DNA from: Laguncularia racemosa
Taxonomy: Eukaryota > Streptophyta > Magnoliopsida > Myrtales > Combretaceae
Direction: 5' to 3'
NCBI GenBank assembly: GCA_037954665.1
Contig: JBBMOL010000092.1
Location: forward strand, 1,054,001 to 1,118,000
DNA: 64,000 nt
Shown here piece after piece: positions 46,969 through 59,050 of this stretch. The notes below the pieces were generated by a model that had not been told where the DNA came from, did no database searches, and saw only the letters and a program-made list of their open reading frames with translations. Numbering within the stretch: the stretch's first letter is position 1; each line of letters opens with the position of its first letter. Both the position numbers and the translations under genes were made by a program.

Positions 46969-47668
46969 CTACAAAAAGAACAAGTCAAATAAGCCCTGCA
47001 ATTTTCACAAAAATGCAATGTGACAACTTAGGAATATTTTTATCCAATGTTGCACTTTTACTTCAAAATCCTTCAACGTAACAGAATAATTCAAATCAAG
47101 CGCAGATTTCACTGGCCAAAAAAACAAAATAAAAAAAGGAGAATATTACAACTCAAATACAAGACTTCTGGATCCAAGAAAGTCTCCAAATCCAGTGTTC
47201 CCAGTCATGTTCCCGCCGATCACAAATTAAAAAGCAAAAGTGGGCTTCCCATTAATCATTCATCCACCATAACAGCATATGCGTGGCGGACACACCATAG
47301 CATTCTTACCATTTAATTGCTCAAAATTACCAATTCATCAAATACGAAATTGAATTAAACCCAATTGTTCAAACCCATTTATAAACACATCCAAGGAGCC
47401 TAGACTAAACTTTCTTAAATTTATCAATACATCCAACATATTATGAGTCTACAAACATTAATAATTAAAAAAAAAATTATTTACCAATACGTAACAAGAC
47501 CGGATATATACACACACACACCCCCAAAATTGAAACTTTAAGCTTCCCTTTCCATTTCTTCGCGTTTTCTCAGATACCCAATAGAACAGAAGATCGAAAC
47601 AACGAAAAATTAATTTAAAAAAAATCGATTCATCAAGATGAAAAAATGTTCCTAAAACGAGCTCATAC
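46969..47668 (-). other. probable 5' UTR intron of the Hsp110 gene
   Basis: Bounded on the minus strand by GTATGAGC at 47668 and TTTTTGTAG at 46969, about 700 bases. It is inferred from splice signals only. Confidence 0.45.
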
Positions 47669-47800
47669 CTGGCGAAAAAAATGTTACTTCAAAGGTAAGA
47701 AATTCAAATGAGAGTCATCATGTTAGAAATTAAATTGAAGTATAAAGAAGCCGTGGTACAGAGATAAAGTCTGCGTCTTGCTCGCGATAGAACAGGCCTT
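47669..47800 (-). other. probable 5' UTR exon 1 of the Hsp110 gene
   Basis: Sequence ending TTCGCCAG before the GTATGAG donor on the minus strand. The outer border is not defined by any signal I can see. Confidence 0.4.
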
Positions 47801-49666
47801 TTTGAGGCAAAAAATAAATAAATATGGAAATTTCGTAATTAAACTCTTCGTAATTAGTTTAATTTACTATTAGTGTAAATTTTAAAGGAAGTAATCTTTG
47901 TCCTAAAATATAACTTGAAGCAAATAGACAAAACGTTTTCAGTGTGCTAGGCAATATTTTAGGGAAATGAAAATAAATATTAGTATTTTTTAAAATAATC
48001 CCGTAAATATATTAATTAAAAAAATAATTTTAAAATATACTAATTAAAATCGACACATAATAATCGACTGTTGTTGAAATTTTTACTAAAATCAATTAAT
48101 GTGCCAATTTCAACTAATATATTCTTGGGATTATTTTTTTTAATTGATACATTGATTGGAATATTTTAAAAAATACTAATATTTATTTATTTTTCCCCAA
48201 TATCTTATATAGAGGAAATGTGTGGAAATGAATATAAAGGAAAAAAAAAAGAAATGAAATGGAATGAAATATAATTTTTATTTTTTATGTGATAAATTAT
48301 GAAGAAAGTGGAAGTAAATGAAGGGAAATAGAATTAGTATTTAACAAAATTACTCTTATTGTTATTTTAATTAATATTACTATGAAGGGTAGTTTTGTAA
48401 TCATGTTTTATTTTTATTTATTTTCATTAATTTCTCTTTAATTTTGGGAAAAAAAAGAAATAAACTTTAAAATAAAAATATTTTTATTTATTTCCTTCAT
48501 TTTTTACCCATTTTCACTCTCTATTTAAACTAACAAACACATTATTTTCATTAATTTTCTTCTTTTTTTTTTCTTTTCTACCAATCCAAATACAGTGATC
48601 ATTTTCAAGTACTATTCTTTATTGGCCAAAAAGGAAAAAAAGTATTATACTTACTTTTCTTCTTAAGTTGGAGAAGAAATGGTTGAAATTTGGTGGACAT
48701 AAAATTAAAAATTTTAAAATAATACTTGCAATTATATTTATGAAAATAGAATAAAAGGGAAAAATGTAAATAATTTAAACTTTGATATATTAGTTGACTT
48801 TAACATTCTAGATTCTTATAGATTAGTAAATAATCGACAAAAATTGCAAATGATCGGGAAAATTTAGTTTTACACGGATTCAATTCGAATGGACAGGTCT
48901 TTATGGGCTAACTTAATTTCATTTTATTTGCAAAGTTCTTAAAAACAATCTTCTTAAAAGCCGACCTATGTTCTAACCGCTTTTTTTTTTTTTAAATGAT
49001 CATTTCATTTAGTAGTCATATTTTTATATAATTATTTACTAAAGGAAAACGTACTTTTACATACAAATATAAAAAATAAAAGGGATAAAACTATTTAATA
49101 ACAATATAAAATATTTATATAACTTGCTTCCTCATATAAAGCTTATATTGTATTCAAGTAATAATATATATAAAAAAAATCATTTATGATGTTTGTTTGA
49201 TAAGAAAATATAGTTAAAAAAAATTAACATGATATCTTTTATCATTATAACTCACCTCTGTAATTTCCTTCATAGTTTTGACAACTTTAGATTATATTAT
49301 ACAGAAAAAGTATGAGATTTTAGTTTAATAATATAGTTATGGATAAAAAACATATATGCAAAACAATTGGAATCTTGATAGTAAACACTCCATGGCCCAG
49401 TAGTCTAAGCAAGTAGGATACAAGAAAACCTAAAAATTATCATTAAACATTAGTAGTTAGTCCATCTTGCTTAATGCAACCACCAATAGCAGCAATGTCA
49501 TCTTGAAGTGGAGCTCTGGAGTATTGAAATGGGTCTCCAAATGGCATCCTCTCATTCAATTTTTAAATTAACACTGTGATTAGTGATTGCATTGAAGCTG
49601 TCAATATTATTCAAAACCCTAATCTTGATGAGTGTTTTTCTGTATGATGTGGTAAATGTTTGCAGG

Positions 49667-49723
49667 GAGTTTGAAGAAGAGGCTGAGTTACGAAGCACTT
49701 TTTGGGAAGAACTGCATTATTGA
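49667..49723 (+). pseudogene. exon-like fragment, unidentified
   Basis: After TTTGCAG, a short frame reads EFEEEAELRSTFWEELHY and then TGA. Composition and the splice-like boundary suggest the last exon of a decayed gene. Adjacent DNA at 49470-49560 reads MPFGDPFQYSRAPLQDDIAA on the other strand, which also looks more protein-like than its surroundings. Neither was matched to a family. Confidence 0.25.
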
Positions 49724-50048
49724 TGCATCGGCTTAAGCGGATGCTAAACTATCTCCTGTTCATATTTTCAAAAGTACTCCAACAATGGGATTAATATAGG
49801 ACAATCTTGTTAAACATTGCATGGGATTACAAGTCCCGGATCTTGGGTTGAGCTGGAGTTTCTTGTTCAAGTGTCCTGTCATGAACTATGATCTTTTATA
49901 GATAATACTATGTTGTTTTCGCTAGGAATGTTTTTTTTACTAATTTATTATCTTAAACATTGGGATTTAAAGATATTAGTGTTGTAATTATCCTAAAATT
50001 TTTGTCCAAACATGGTGTTATCTGTATCTATATTGTTAAAATAATTAC

Positions 50049-50076
50049 TTATATATATATATATATATATATATAA
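50049..50076. repeat. (AT)n microsatellite
   Basis: A clean TA/AT alternation of about 26 bases. Confidence 0.85.
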
Positions 50077-51780
50077 AGATTATACATAAACATGAATAGA
50101 TAATTTTGTTGATCGTAATTTTTTATAATATTAATAATTTTAAATAATTATGATTATGGTTATTTATCACTTCATATCATAAATAATTTGTTATTATCTC
50201 TCAAGTCATTTTATGTAAATGAATTAAAGCCTTGGCAAGACAAACTTTTAAGGATACTTTAAATTTAAAAAATAAATACTTGGTTTTAAAAGACTATATT
50301 TGTCTAATAGTTACATATCAATATCAAAGGTAGAGATGTAATGAGTTAAATTATTTGCAAGTTCCTCTAGTTCAGCTCCATAACTATTTGGGTTTGATAA
50401 GGTGAGTTAAAATCAAGCTTGAACTAAGTTGAAATGAAGTTTTATGGTATTTGTTTGATTGATTTGCGTTCAAGTTTGAGTTGAGCTTATATACATATCA
50501 AGTCTAAGTTAAGCTTACATACATATCAAATTTGAGTTGGCTTTGAATTATTTTTATTGAAAGAAATTTATTTTTTCAAATAAATTGAATCTAAATGAAT
50601 ATAATCGAGTCGAGTTTGAATTTCTTGATTACTACTTTGAGTTAAGCTTGATTTCAAAATTCTAAACTTAGTTAAGCTTAAGTTTTAAAATTTTAAATCA
50701 AATTAGAGCTTGAGTTTAATATTATATCATCTTTATTTAATTCGTTTTTATTCTAATCATAGAAGACAAAGAATACAAAACTTTTTTACTCATGCAACTC
50801 TATTTATTGTTCATTTATATTGCCCTTATAATATTCTATACTTTTTCCCCATAAGTGTCATTCTGGTAAAGTTAGCTCAGTAGACCATTTAAGTAAATTA
50901 CTGATCAATTTGCGCTTATACCCTTACCCTTTGTTGCTTTCACAAACACTTATTTGGTAAGGGAAAGAGAAACCAAATGAAGAGAAAATGGATGTTTGGT
51001 TATCAAGAAGGAAAAGGAAAGTAGAGGAAAATGAAAGGTAAATTTTTCCCTTTGTAACTCCAAAATTTTCTACCTAACTTGAAATGAAACGAGAGAAATA
51101 GAAGAAATCGGACGAGATTCTATAAATATCAATAGAAACATTTAAACTTCTCTTTATCTTTCTTTTCGAATTATATTAATCAAAGACAAGAGAAAATATT
51201 TTCCTTCATTTCCTTTCTTTCTTTCCCTTATTTTCTCTTCAATTTTCTCAATTTTGCTTTTCTACTAAAAGTATACATTCTGTAGTATAATAGCCTTGCG
51301 TTGTGCTTTGCTGAGTACTCATTCTAGTGGGGAAATAAAGAAGGAGAAAAAAGAAAACAAAAAAAGAAAAGAAAAGAAGAACCGACTTACATTTTTCCTC
51401 AATCATAATAATGACTAACAGTTAAAATGATGTTCTTAGTTTGCCAGCATCACTTTTAAGGTTGAAATTACTCAGTTACCTGCACTATGGATTACAAATA
51501 CGAAAATATATAAAAAAATTTAAAATAATAATTATCAAAAGAATTATAATTTCTTATTATTTTAACAGTAAAAATTTCATCGACAACTTTTCCTTGTACT
51601 TGCCAAAAAGCATGACTATTTTTTTGTCTTAATTCTACTTTTGTGTCAAATTTCAAACCCATAAATTCAAAATAAATAAAAAAGGCAGTTTCATGTTCAT
51701 TAATACTCACAACAACCCAGAAACCAAAAATACATAAACCCGAAAAACAAAACCACAATGCAGCTTCATCGAAAGATTAT

Positions 51781-51871
51781 TCTGGACATATTACTAAACT
51801 AAACCACATGTACCGTTCAACACTTGTTCTGCTTACTCCAACAACGGTCGACAACGTTTGCGCAAAAAAAG
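51781..51871 (+). other. probable 5' UTR exon 1 of the AT-hook gene
   Basis: Ends CGCAAAAAAAG before GTGAGCAC at 51872, a good donor. The left border is uncertain. Confidence 0.4.
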
Positions 51872-52078
51872 GTGAGCACTTCTTTTTCTTTTTTCTTTTT
51901 TAAAACCATCCGAACTATTTATTCTCTCTTTCTCAGTCCCTTTTTTATTTTTTATTTTTGGTTTGTGGGTTCCTTCTGAATTTCGTGAATTTCAGAAAAT
52001 GCATGTGTAGTTACTATAAGATTAGATATTAGTGTAAAGTTTCAAACTTTATTCTTTTGGGGTGTTGAATGATCGCAG

Positions 52079-52144
52079 GAACAAGTAAGAAGTTTCGTGT
52101 CAACTTTGTTACAGAAAGTGTGAAGGAACTAAAGGAACAAAAAG
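52079..52144 (+). other. probable 5' UTR exon 2 of the AT-hook gene (66 bp)
   Basis: Flanked by GATCGCAG and GTATGTGC. It has no start codon in frame with the main exon, so it is taken as leader. The following intron runs to 55394 (acceptor TTGAAG) or 55437 (ATTCAG), about 3.3 kb. Confidence 0.45.
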
Positions 52145-52762
52145 GTATGTGCTAAATTTCGTATAACTTGTCCGTTTTATGTGGCTGCATGTCTCAAAGT
52201 TGCTACTTTTTATTTATTTATTCATTTTTCCGTAACATAGAGATCAAACTAAAAATGGGTTCTTTTTCCTGGAGTTGGTGTACTTATATTGTAGTATTCA
52301 GGTGTAAATTTATGCAGTGTGTTATTTTGAGAATGGTTTTATTTTTGTCATTTATTTCTTGGGTTTAGCTTTCTTTCTTTTTTTTTTTTTTTTTTGTGTA
52401 TCGCTTGTTTGTGTTATGGTTCATGGTTGTCGTTAATTTGGGTGGTTTTATTCATTTATTTGTATGTGGACGATGGACGGCACGACCGCTGTATGACCGG
52501 CTATCTTTGAGGTTGCTGTGACGTTATTTAGGATTGTTATATAAGAAATGTTGCGAGGAAGACATTGTTTTACACGTATGGAATACTTATGGCCTCAATT
52601 GTGCCCTTTATTATAAGACGGGAAATTTCCCGGCTTTTATCAAAGGGAAGTGTAGAAGTTCCCTTTTGAATTTCTTAATTTCATAACTCTTTTGTACACC
52701 AGCAGTAAACAGCGAAACCAGAGAAATTTTGTATAAAGGGTCTTCAGGCCTCGACATTTGAG

Positions 52763-52870
52763 GACAAGTCTGGTGTAGCAGTTAAGTTGCTCCTTTCATG
52801 ACCTATAGGTGACAAGTTCAAGGGCTGCTCAAATATACATTCTCCCTCAGCATTAGCCACAGTGCATTCT
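52763..52870 (+). repeat. tRNA-derived SINE-like sequence
   Basis: TGGTGTAGCAGTTAAGTTGC at 52771 resembles a pol III A box, and GACAAGTTCAAGGGC at 52811 a B box, 40 bases apart as in plant SINEs. It lies in the sense direction in the 5' UTR intron of the AT-hook gene. A poly-A tail and target duplication were not found. Confidence 0.45.
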
Positions 52871-53264
52871 CCCTTATGATATCTTTGCTTGTATTTTGCA
52901 GTAGTTCTTCAACCTTTAGAGCAACTTTTTTAAAATTATGAATCCGTGCACAGATAGAGTAAAAGTTGGTAAAGATGGAACAATGTTTACAATACTGAGA
53001 GAACTATCTACTGTAAAGCTGCTGGACCATTAAGCTTTAGAATGTCTTTAAATATAGAGGCTTCTTGCATTTATTGAATGAACTATTAAAATGAAAGAGG
53101 TTAACTAGTAAGAAACATATATAGATAAATAATTTGATGATTTAGTTTGGGTTATTAAAGGGTTGCCTGGTGCTTGCTATAGTTATTTTGCAGGTTTTTT
53201 TCTCTATGGAAAATGCATGAGCCTTTTTGTTTGTCTTCTATATATGTGACACATGCTTCATTCA

Positions 53265-53900
53265 GTTGCACAGAGTTATTGCAAATGTTTTATGCTTGAA
53301 GGCTGCAGAGAGTTACTACAAATGTTTTATGCTTGAAGCTTTGAGTGCCGTAATTTTAGATTGCATCTCCTAGAGGAGAACTTTGGATTTCTCCATGTTT
53401 AGATGCCGGTTAGATTACTTTTTAGTCATTGGAAGTTGTGGGCTCTCCTGTCTCTTGGGAGAAGCATACAAGTTACTCCACGTGATCATATCATGTACTT
53501 GAACTGTGTGTCTGCCATTATGGTAGAGAAACGCCCTGTATCATCAATTAGTTGTCCAAGTTAAGCACTAAAATGCGGTCCATGTGTTATCCTTTTGTTT
53601 TATTTGAGTTCTCTTCTAAGTTTAATCATTTCTTCATTTCAGTTGCGGAGATTTATTACAAATGTTTCATGCATGAAGCTTTGAATGTGCCACAATTCTT
53701 AGATATCTCCTGTCTATCAGGATCTGCAACAGACTACTCCACGTAATCATATCATGGACTTGAACACTGTGTCCACCGATAAATTGGTACATATTTCCCT
53801 ACATCATCAGTTAGATGTCCAAGTTAGGCACCAAAAATTGGCCCATGCTTTACTCTTTTGTCTTTACTCAGTCTTCATCTAAGTTTTATCATTGACCTTG
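53265..53900. repeat. nested imperfect tandem repeats in the AT-hook 5' UTR intron
   Basis: CAAATGTTTTATGCTTGAAG occurs at 53282 and 53319 (period 37) and, diverged, at 53659. ACTCCACGTGATCATATCATG at about 53475 returns as ACTCCACGTAATCATATCAT at 53736 (period 261). A unit of about 260-340 bases has therefore been duplicated after an earlier small duplication. Confidence 0.7.
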
Positions 53901-55446
53901 ATTTCTAGGTTGATTTCCCACAGTGGAGTCCTCTTTTTCCGGGAAATTGTCATCCATCATCCCTTGCATTTCTATATCAGTGCCTATATTTATGCCTATA
54001 GATGAGTTAACAGTAGTCTATCAATGGGCCAGTCTAAAGCCGTATTTGCTAAGCTTGGAAGAAGAAGAAATTTACATCAGTTTACTTACCAATGTCTCTC
54101 CAATTCTTTTTTTGTGTTTTTTGCCCCTATTTTACTCTTCTTTACTGTGTTCAAATTTGAGCTATCTTTAATGCTTTCCCTATGTGCAGAAGTGCACACA
54201 CACATTTTACTTGCATGCATGCACATATATATTAAAGGTGGTTTAGTGGTGGGTGGAAGCTAACACATTTCTTTGATGAGTAATTATTCCCCAGTCTTCC
54301 ATACACATTTCTGTGATATTGATGATGTTTTGAGTATGTAAATCATGCTGAGAAATTGACTCTATGATCTTTTTTTCTTTGGTAAGTAATTATTCCCTAG
54401 TCTTGTATAGGAAAAGTTGCTACTTGCAAGGCAAAACCATAATAATTTAAGGAAGAGGATTCGTTGTACACATTTTCAAGATTTTAATCTCTGTAATGAT
54501 ACTCTCTTTGCTGATAGTTTTCCCTATAGAGAGTCTTCGATATGTTATGTGATTTGCATATTCTCTCTGTAATGATGCAATATGGATTGTTGATGAGCCA
54601 CATAGAGGATGAAAAACTACATAAAGAACAATATATTGGATATATACATGTATAGCATTCACAAAAGAATTCTAGAGCATATGCAGTGAATCAGTCAAAC
54701 AAGGGGATCACTTTTGTATTATCTTTACAAGATATTCATGAGATAGTGTGCAAGTTTTAAAAGATATAAAGTTTGAGTGTAAAGAATCTTTTTTATTTAC
54801 TTTTTTGGAAGTTCCTTGGAGTAGATCCCAATGTCAGATAGGCCCCCAAAGACAAACTTACTTGATATTTCTTGAGATGTTCATTAAATCTTAAAAAAAT
54901 ATAACAAAAACAGAGCTTTCAAGAAACCAATTTGCTATCTTAATTTAATATGCTTGTGAGGAATGATATCGATTTGACTTTTGGTCAAGCTTAATCTTTA
55001 AAGGTTGAACATTTCCAAAGGACTTAACTTCTCATTATATGTGTTGTAAAAGCTGAAAATACTTTTGCTGCGAGAATATGCTTGTATTGATTAACCAACC
55101 TCCAAAATTTTATCATTGTACTGATTTGATTTTTTCCCCTTTTTTCAATAAAATAAAGCTATAACAGTAAATAGTTGCAGGATGTTCTTCAGCACCCCCT
55201 GCCCCTCCCCCTGTTTTTAAAAAGTTAGGGATTGTTCCAGCATGGAAATTTTCCTCTTGGTACCTTTAAGCAAGGCCCTGACGAAGATTTCTGTTTTTCC
55301 TTGCAAAATTAGTGAATATCTTATTTATTGTTGATCAACAATTATTCTATTAGATAAATTCACTTTTATATTTGTTGTGGATGTCAAATTGAAGGTTATC
55401 AAATCTATCACACACAGAGATCACACTCAAACATTCAGTGCATAAG

Positions 55447-56749
55447 ATGGACTTCAAAATTCAATCTCTTAGCCCTGAAGCTTCGGCTCTTCTCTCGGAG
55501 AAGCGTGCACGTGGTCGTCCGAGGAAGTATCCACCTTTGAGGGACTTAAGTCCACACCTCAAAGTGATTGTCCCTGCACCTAGCCATCAAAATCCACTTA
55601 TCAAGGAGAATGTTCCTGCCCCCCCTGGTTATGAAAAGGCAAATGGAAACCAGACCCATCAAGCTCATGAAAGGAACAAGCCAAATGATGTTGAAATAGG
55701 GAATTCAGTTTCTGGTGTTATTGATGGAATCTTTGATTGCGGTTATTTGCTATCAGTAAGGGTTGGCAATGCCGAGACAATCTTAACAGGGATTGTCTTC
55801 AAGCCAGGTCATTATGTACCTGTATCTGCAGAAAATGATGTGTTCCCCTCTGTGCCAATGGTCCAAAGACATGAGATCCCCATTCCAAATGGAAAGTCTG
55901 GGAAGCGGAGGCACACCTCCACTGCTCGTTCCAATGGATCTTCTCATTCTGAGACATTTGGTTGTGCAGCAACAATGTCTAGAGGCAAGAGGGTAAGGTC
56001 TGAAGCAGCTCTGGCTGCTCCTCCCACAGTGGCACGAGGCAACATGGTGCCAGTCACCCTCCAACCTGTTACTTCATCTCAGGGGGTAGTGACACCAAAC
56101 CCCTCATTAGATGCACCTGGAAATGTCTATGTGGCTTCCAGAGGTCAGCCACATCCAGTGATGCTGCAGACTACTGCTACCTTAAACGAGCCAACACCTC
56201 CCATCCCACCTAAATCCGGCAGAAACCAAGGTAGAATAGTAGATGATATTGGTGTCAATTCTTCAGGAGAAGCATTTCGAGCTGCAGAAGCCGAATCAAT
56301 GAAATTTCCTGGTGTGCCTTCTGAGAAATTGCTGAGTGAAGTCATTAAGAAAATTCATGGCTCCAATCAGTTGGCCAATAATCAGTCCGTGGATGTGAAT
56401 AGTCAGCCAGAAAATAAAACGGGTGGAAGCTCACAAAATAATAATGATAAGGATGAGCCACAGTTTGTTGAGCCCCTGCAAATGCTTCACCCTGAATCTA
56501 ATGTTCCCACCTATCCCATTCACAAGCCTTTCGGGCAGTATGTAACTGGAAAAATGACTGAGCTTTTACAGGTAACCCACATGAAGGGGAAAAAAAAATC
56601 CTTGCTTGCTCTCTTATTTTTTATTTACATGATGATAATTCACAACTAACCAGTTTAACTATTAGAAGGCTGTACAAGGAAACATGATGCAAACTCAAGC
56701 TGGAAATGTCCAAGAACCTTCTCCTGGCAGCAGCACAGGGATGAAATGA
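55447..56749 (+). CDS. AT-hook motif protein (At5g54930-like), about 401 aa
   Basis: Two coding exons: 55447-56571 (375 codons, phase 0) and 56669-56749 (or from 56666). The start is MDFKIQSLSPEASALLSEKR; the GTG three codons upstream is leader. One AT-hook, ARGRPRKYP, lies at residues 21-29 and should bind the minor groove of AT-rich DNA. Next comes a conserved plant block, VSGVIDGIFDCGYLLSVRVG, then ILTGIVFKPGHYVPVSAEND. Basic patches KSGKRRHTSTARSNG and SRGKRVRSEAA look like nuclear signals. The rest is low-complexity Pro/Ser/Asn sequence, ending FGQYVTGKMTELLQ then AVQGNMMQTQAGNVQEPSPG. It resembles Arabidopsis AT-hook proteins of unknown target. It carries one AT-hook and no PPC/DUF296 domain, so it is not an AHL protein. 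The final exon has a tandem TAGAAG acceptor. Confidence 0.88.
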
Positions 56750-59050
56750 ATCAAGACTTTAAGAGTGTAGAAGGTTAGAAAGGTTGGGGCATCAAGTTTT
56801 CTACCCCCTGCATCTTTGCGTTTCATTAACTTTCAAGGATTCTGGTGAAGCAGAACAATTCAGGAAACATGTTTCGGAGATGCAAGTTAAACTGATAGGT
56901 AATCCAGCTTTGCTATATTGGGAGGCGTTCTGAGTAGTTTGGCTAACTTTTGGATTTCTTGCCTATAAATGACTGCTGTGCAAAGCATTTTGTTGTTTTA
57001 ACTTCTGGTAAATTGGCTTTGCATGGCTCAAGACTTTGCAATCCGTTTAGATTTTGTGGTATGTTCATTTGGTTAGAGACCCTCAATGTAGCTGCCCTTG
57101 TATTTGTTATTTTTCTCATGTGGTTGCTTAGACATAGTGGCTGACATTATAAGATTAGGCAGCACATTAAGGTTTATAAAAAAATTTTTATATGTGCATC
57201 GTATGTGACAATTGTTAGGATATCGCAGAAAAAGGTAAATAAGCTTGTCTTATACTGCTCAAGCAACCCGGGTAAGATTGCTTATTTTTGTTATTATTTC
57301 TGTTCCTTTTTTTTTTTTTCATTTCAATGACGGGTACTTGGCTCGACTAGCTTCTAAAGTAGACATGGCACATTTTTCAAGTTTTGAGGAAATTTTCATA
57401 GTTAGTAAGCTTTTTAGGATTTTCAGATGCTAAATGTAGCATTTGAGATGTCCCTCAATTAGGAATATTAAGAAGATAAAAAGACATTAAAAAGTAGCTA
57501 TATTTAGAGTTATACAAGGATCGTTTTGTTTTTAGGGAAAATTACTCATTAGCGACAAATATTTTTATATTGAAAGACATTTTTTCTCAAAAATAACAAG
57601 ATTTATGTGTTTGTTTGCTCTCTCTCTTTCTCTCTCTTTTTTTTTCTCCAAAAGAAAATACATTGAAAAGACTCGTTTGGCGTTTGTTTTCTGAAATCTA
57701 CAATAATTTGAAAATTGGAAAACAAGAGTTTCTAAATTTTTCAGTACATGGATCTTCTAGTAGGTTTTTTCCCATTTTCCTTATAAGCAAAAAGGCTTTG
57801 GTATTAACATAAAATAGCAAGTCAATTCATATAATTGTTCCTCCAAAATTTCTACTTGCACCAATTGCAGTATTAATTGATTCGACTGATGGAAAGGGTC
57901 ACCTTCTAACTTTGGAAGAATTTAGTCATTTAGAAGCTAGAATTGTATATCAATCCTTTTTTTTTATGATTATAATTTTCCGATAAATCGTGCTCCATAC
58001 CATTTTTATGTAAAAATTCATTCCTCTCTGCCCTAAAATGTTCGGAAAAGTTACTCTTGTCAACTGTATAAGAGATTACTTTTCAATGGGTAGAATATTC
58101 CTGTTCCAAACATATAAACTTTATTAATACACTCGTAAAGCCATAAGTTGTATATCATTCCCAGTTAAGTTTCTCACCATTGGGATGGACTACCATCCAA
58201 AATCTCTCCCATGAACAACCCCTTGTCAACTCGTTGGAGTTAAAATCGTCCACTTTCGCTCTCCCCCATACGAAATATCATCTCAATCTCCCAATCAAAT
58301 GAATTCCTCTTCAAAGGCAATGTCCACCCTCTAGAATCCTCTTTCATGGTTCTACTTCCCCTTATTCAAGCACAACTCCTCCTCTACCTCCCCTTTATCC
58401 AGCCCAAATGGTCCATCTCCAAGGATAATAAGGATAAGAGACATCATAACCCCTTTTCCTTTGAATGGAAAATACTCATAATGATTGGAAATATCTGTAC
58501 CGTGAGTTAGCGTCTGCGGTTAGCTACTGGAAATCCTTGGTTTTAGCAAACACAAGCTTTTACATCCTTTAAAAAGCAAGTAGTAAACTACCTCAGTTTT
58601 GGCTATCTTTAGGTGGATGACAGGTTCTGAGCAGCAAGGGTAAACTTGAGCTACAGCATTAGAACTTTATTTAGATAGATTAGTTTCACTAGTTGTAGTT
58701 ATTCAGTAAGAATCCGGGATTCAAAATAGGAGGTTTTCGCGGAAGCTGGTTTGTAAACTAGTTTTGTAAGTTTGGTCTTACAATATCATCTACACATTTG
58801 ATTTACGACTTTGTTTTTTGAGTTTTATTTTTACAATGGTGAGGTTAATAAATAACAAATTCAAACTCAACCATGTTTTAGAAGAATACTTAGTTAATCA
58901 TTAAACTTTATTATAATTAACTGTTTGAATAAAACCAAGCTCAAATGACATCGAGTATTGTTGGAAAATAACAGAGTTTGAGTTTGTCATTTATTAATCT
59001 CACTGTTTTTATTACCAACCCAAAAAAAGAGACATTATTACCAAGAGGAA
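56750..59050. other. 3' UTR of the AT-hook gene, then intergenic
   Basis: The first 400 or so bases are likely 3' UTR. At 58150-58480 there is a pyrimidine-rich, GC-richer patch that could be a decayed coding piece, but no frame stays open or matches a family. The remainder is AT-rich with nothing recognised. Confidence 0.35.

Larger units (their letters stand above)
47801..51780. other. intergenic, about 4 kb, no intact gene
   Basis: AT-rich, between the divergent Hsp110 and AT-hook genes. It contains an (AT)13 tract at 50050-50075, CAAGCTTGA/TAAGCTTGAG wording at 50340-50720, and one short exon-like scrap at 49660-49725 (see separate entry). Confidence 0.4.

Noticed and set aside
58150..58480. 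Possible gene fragment in a pyrimidine-rich patch
   Set aside because: No frame stays open across it and no protein family was recognised.
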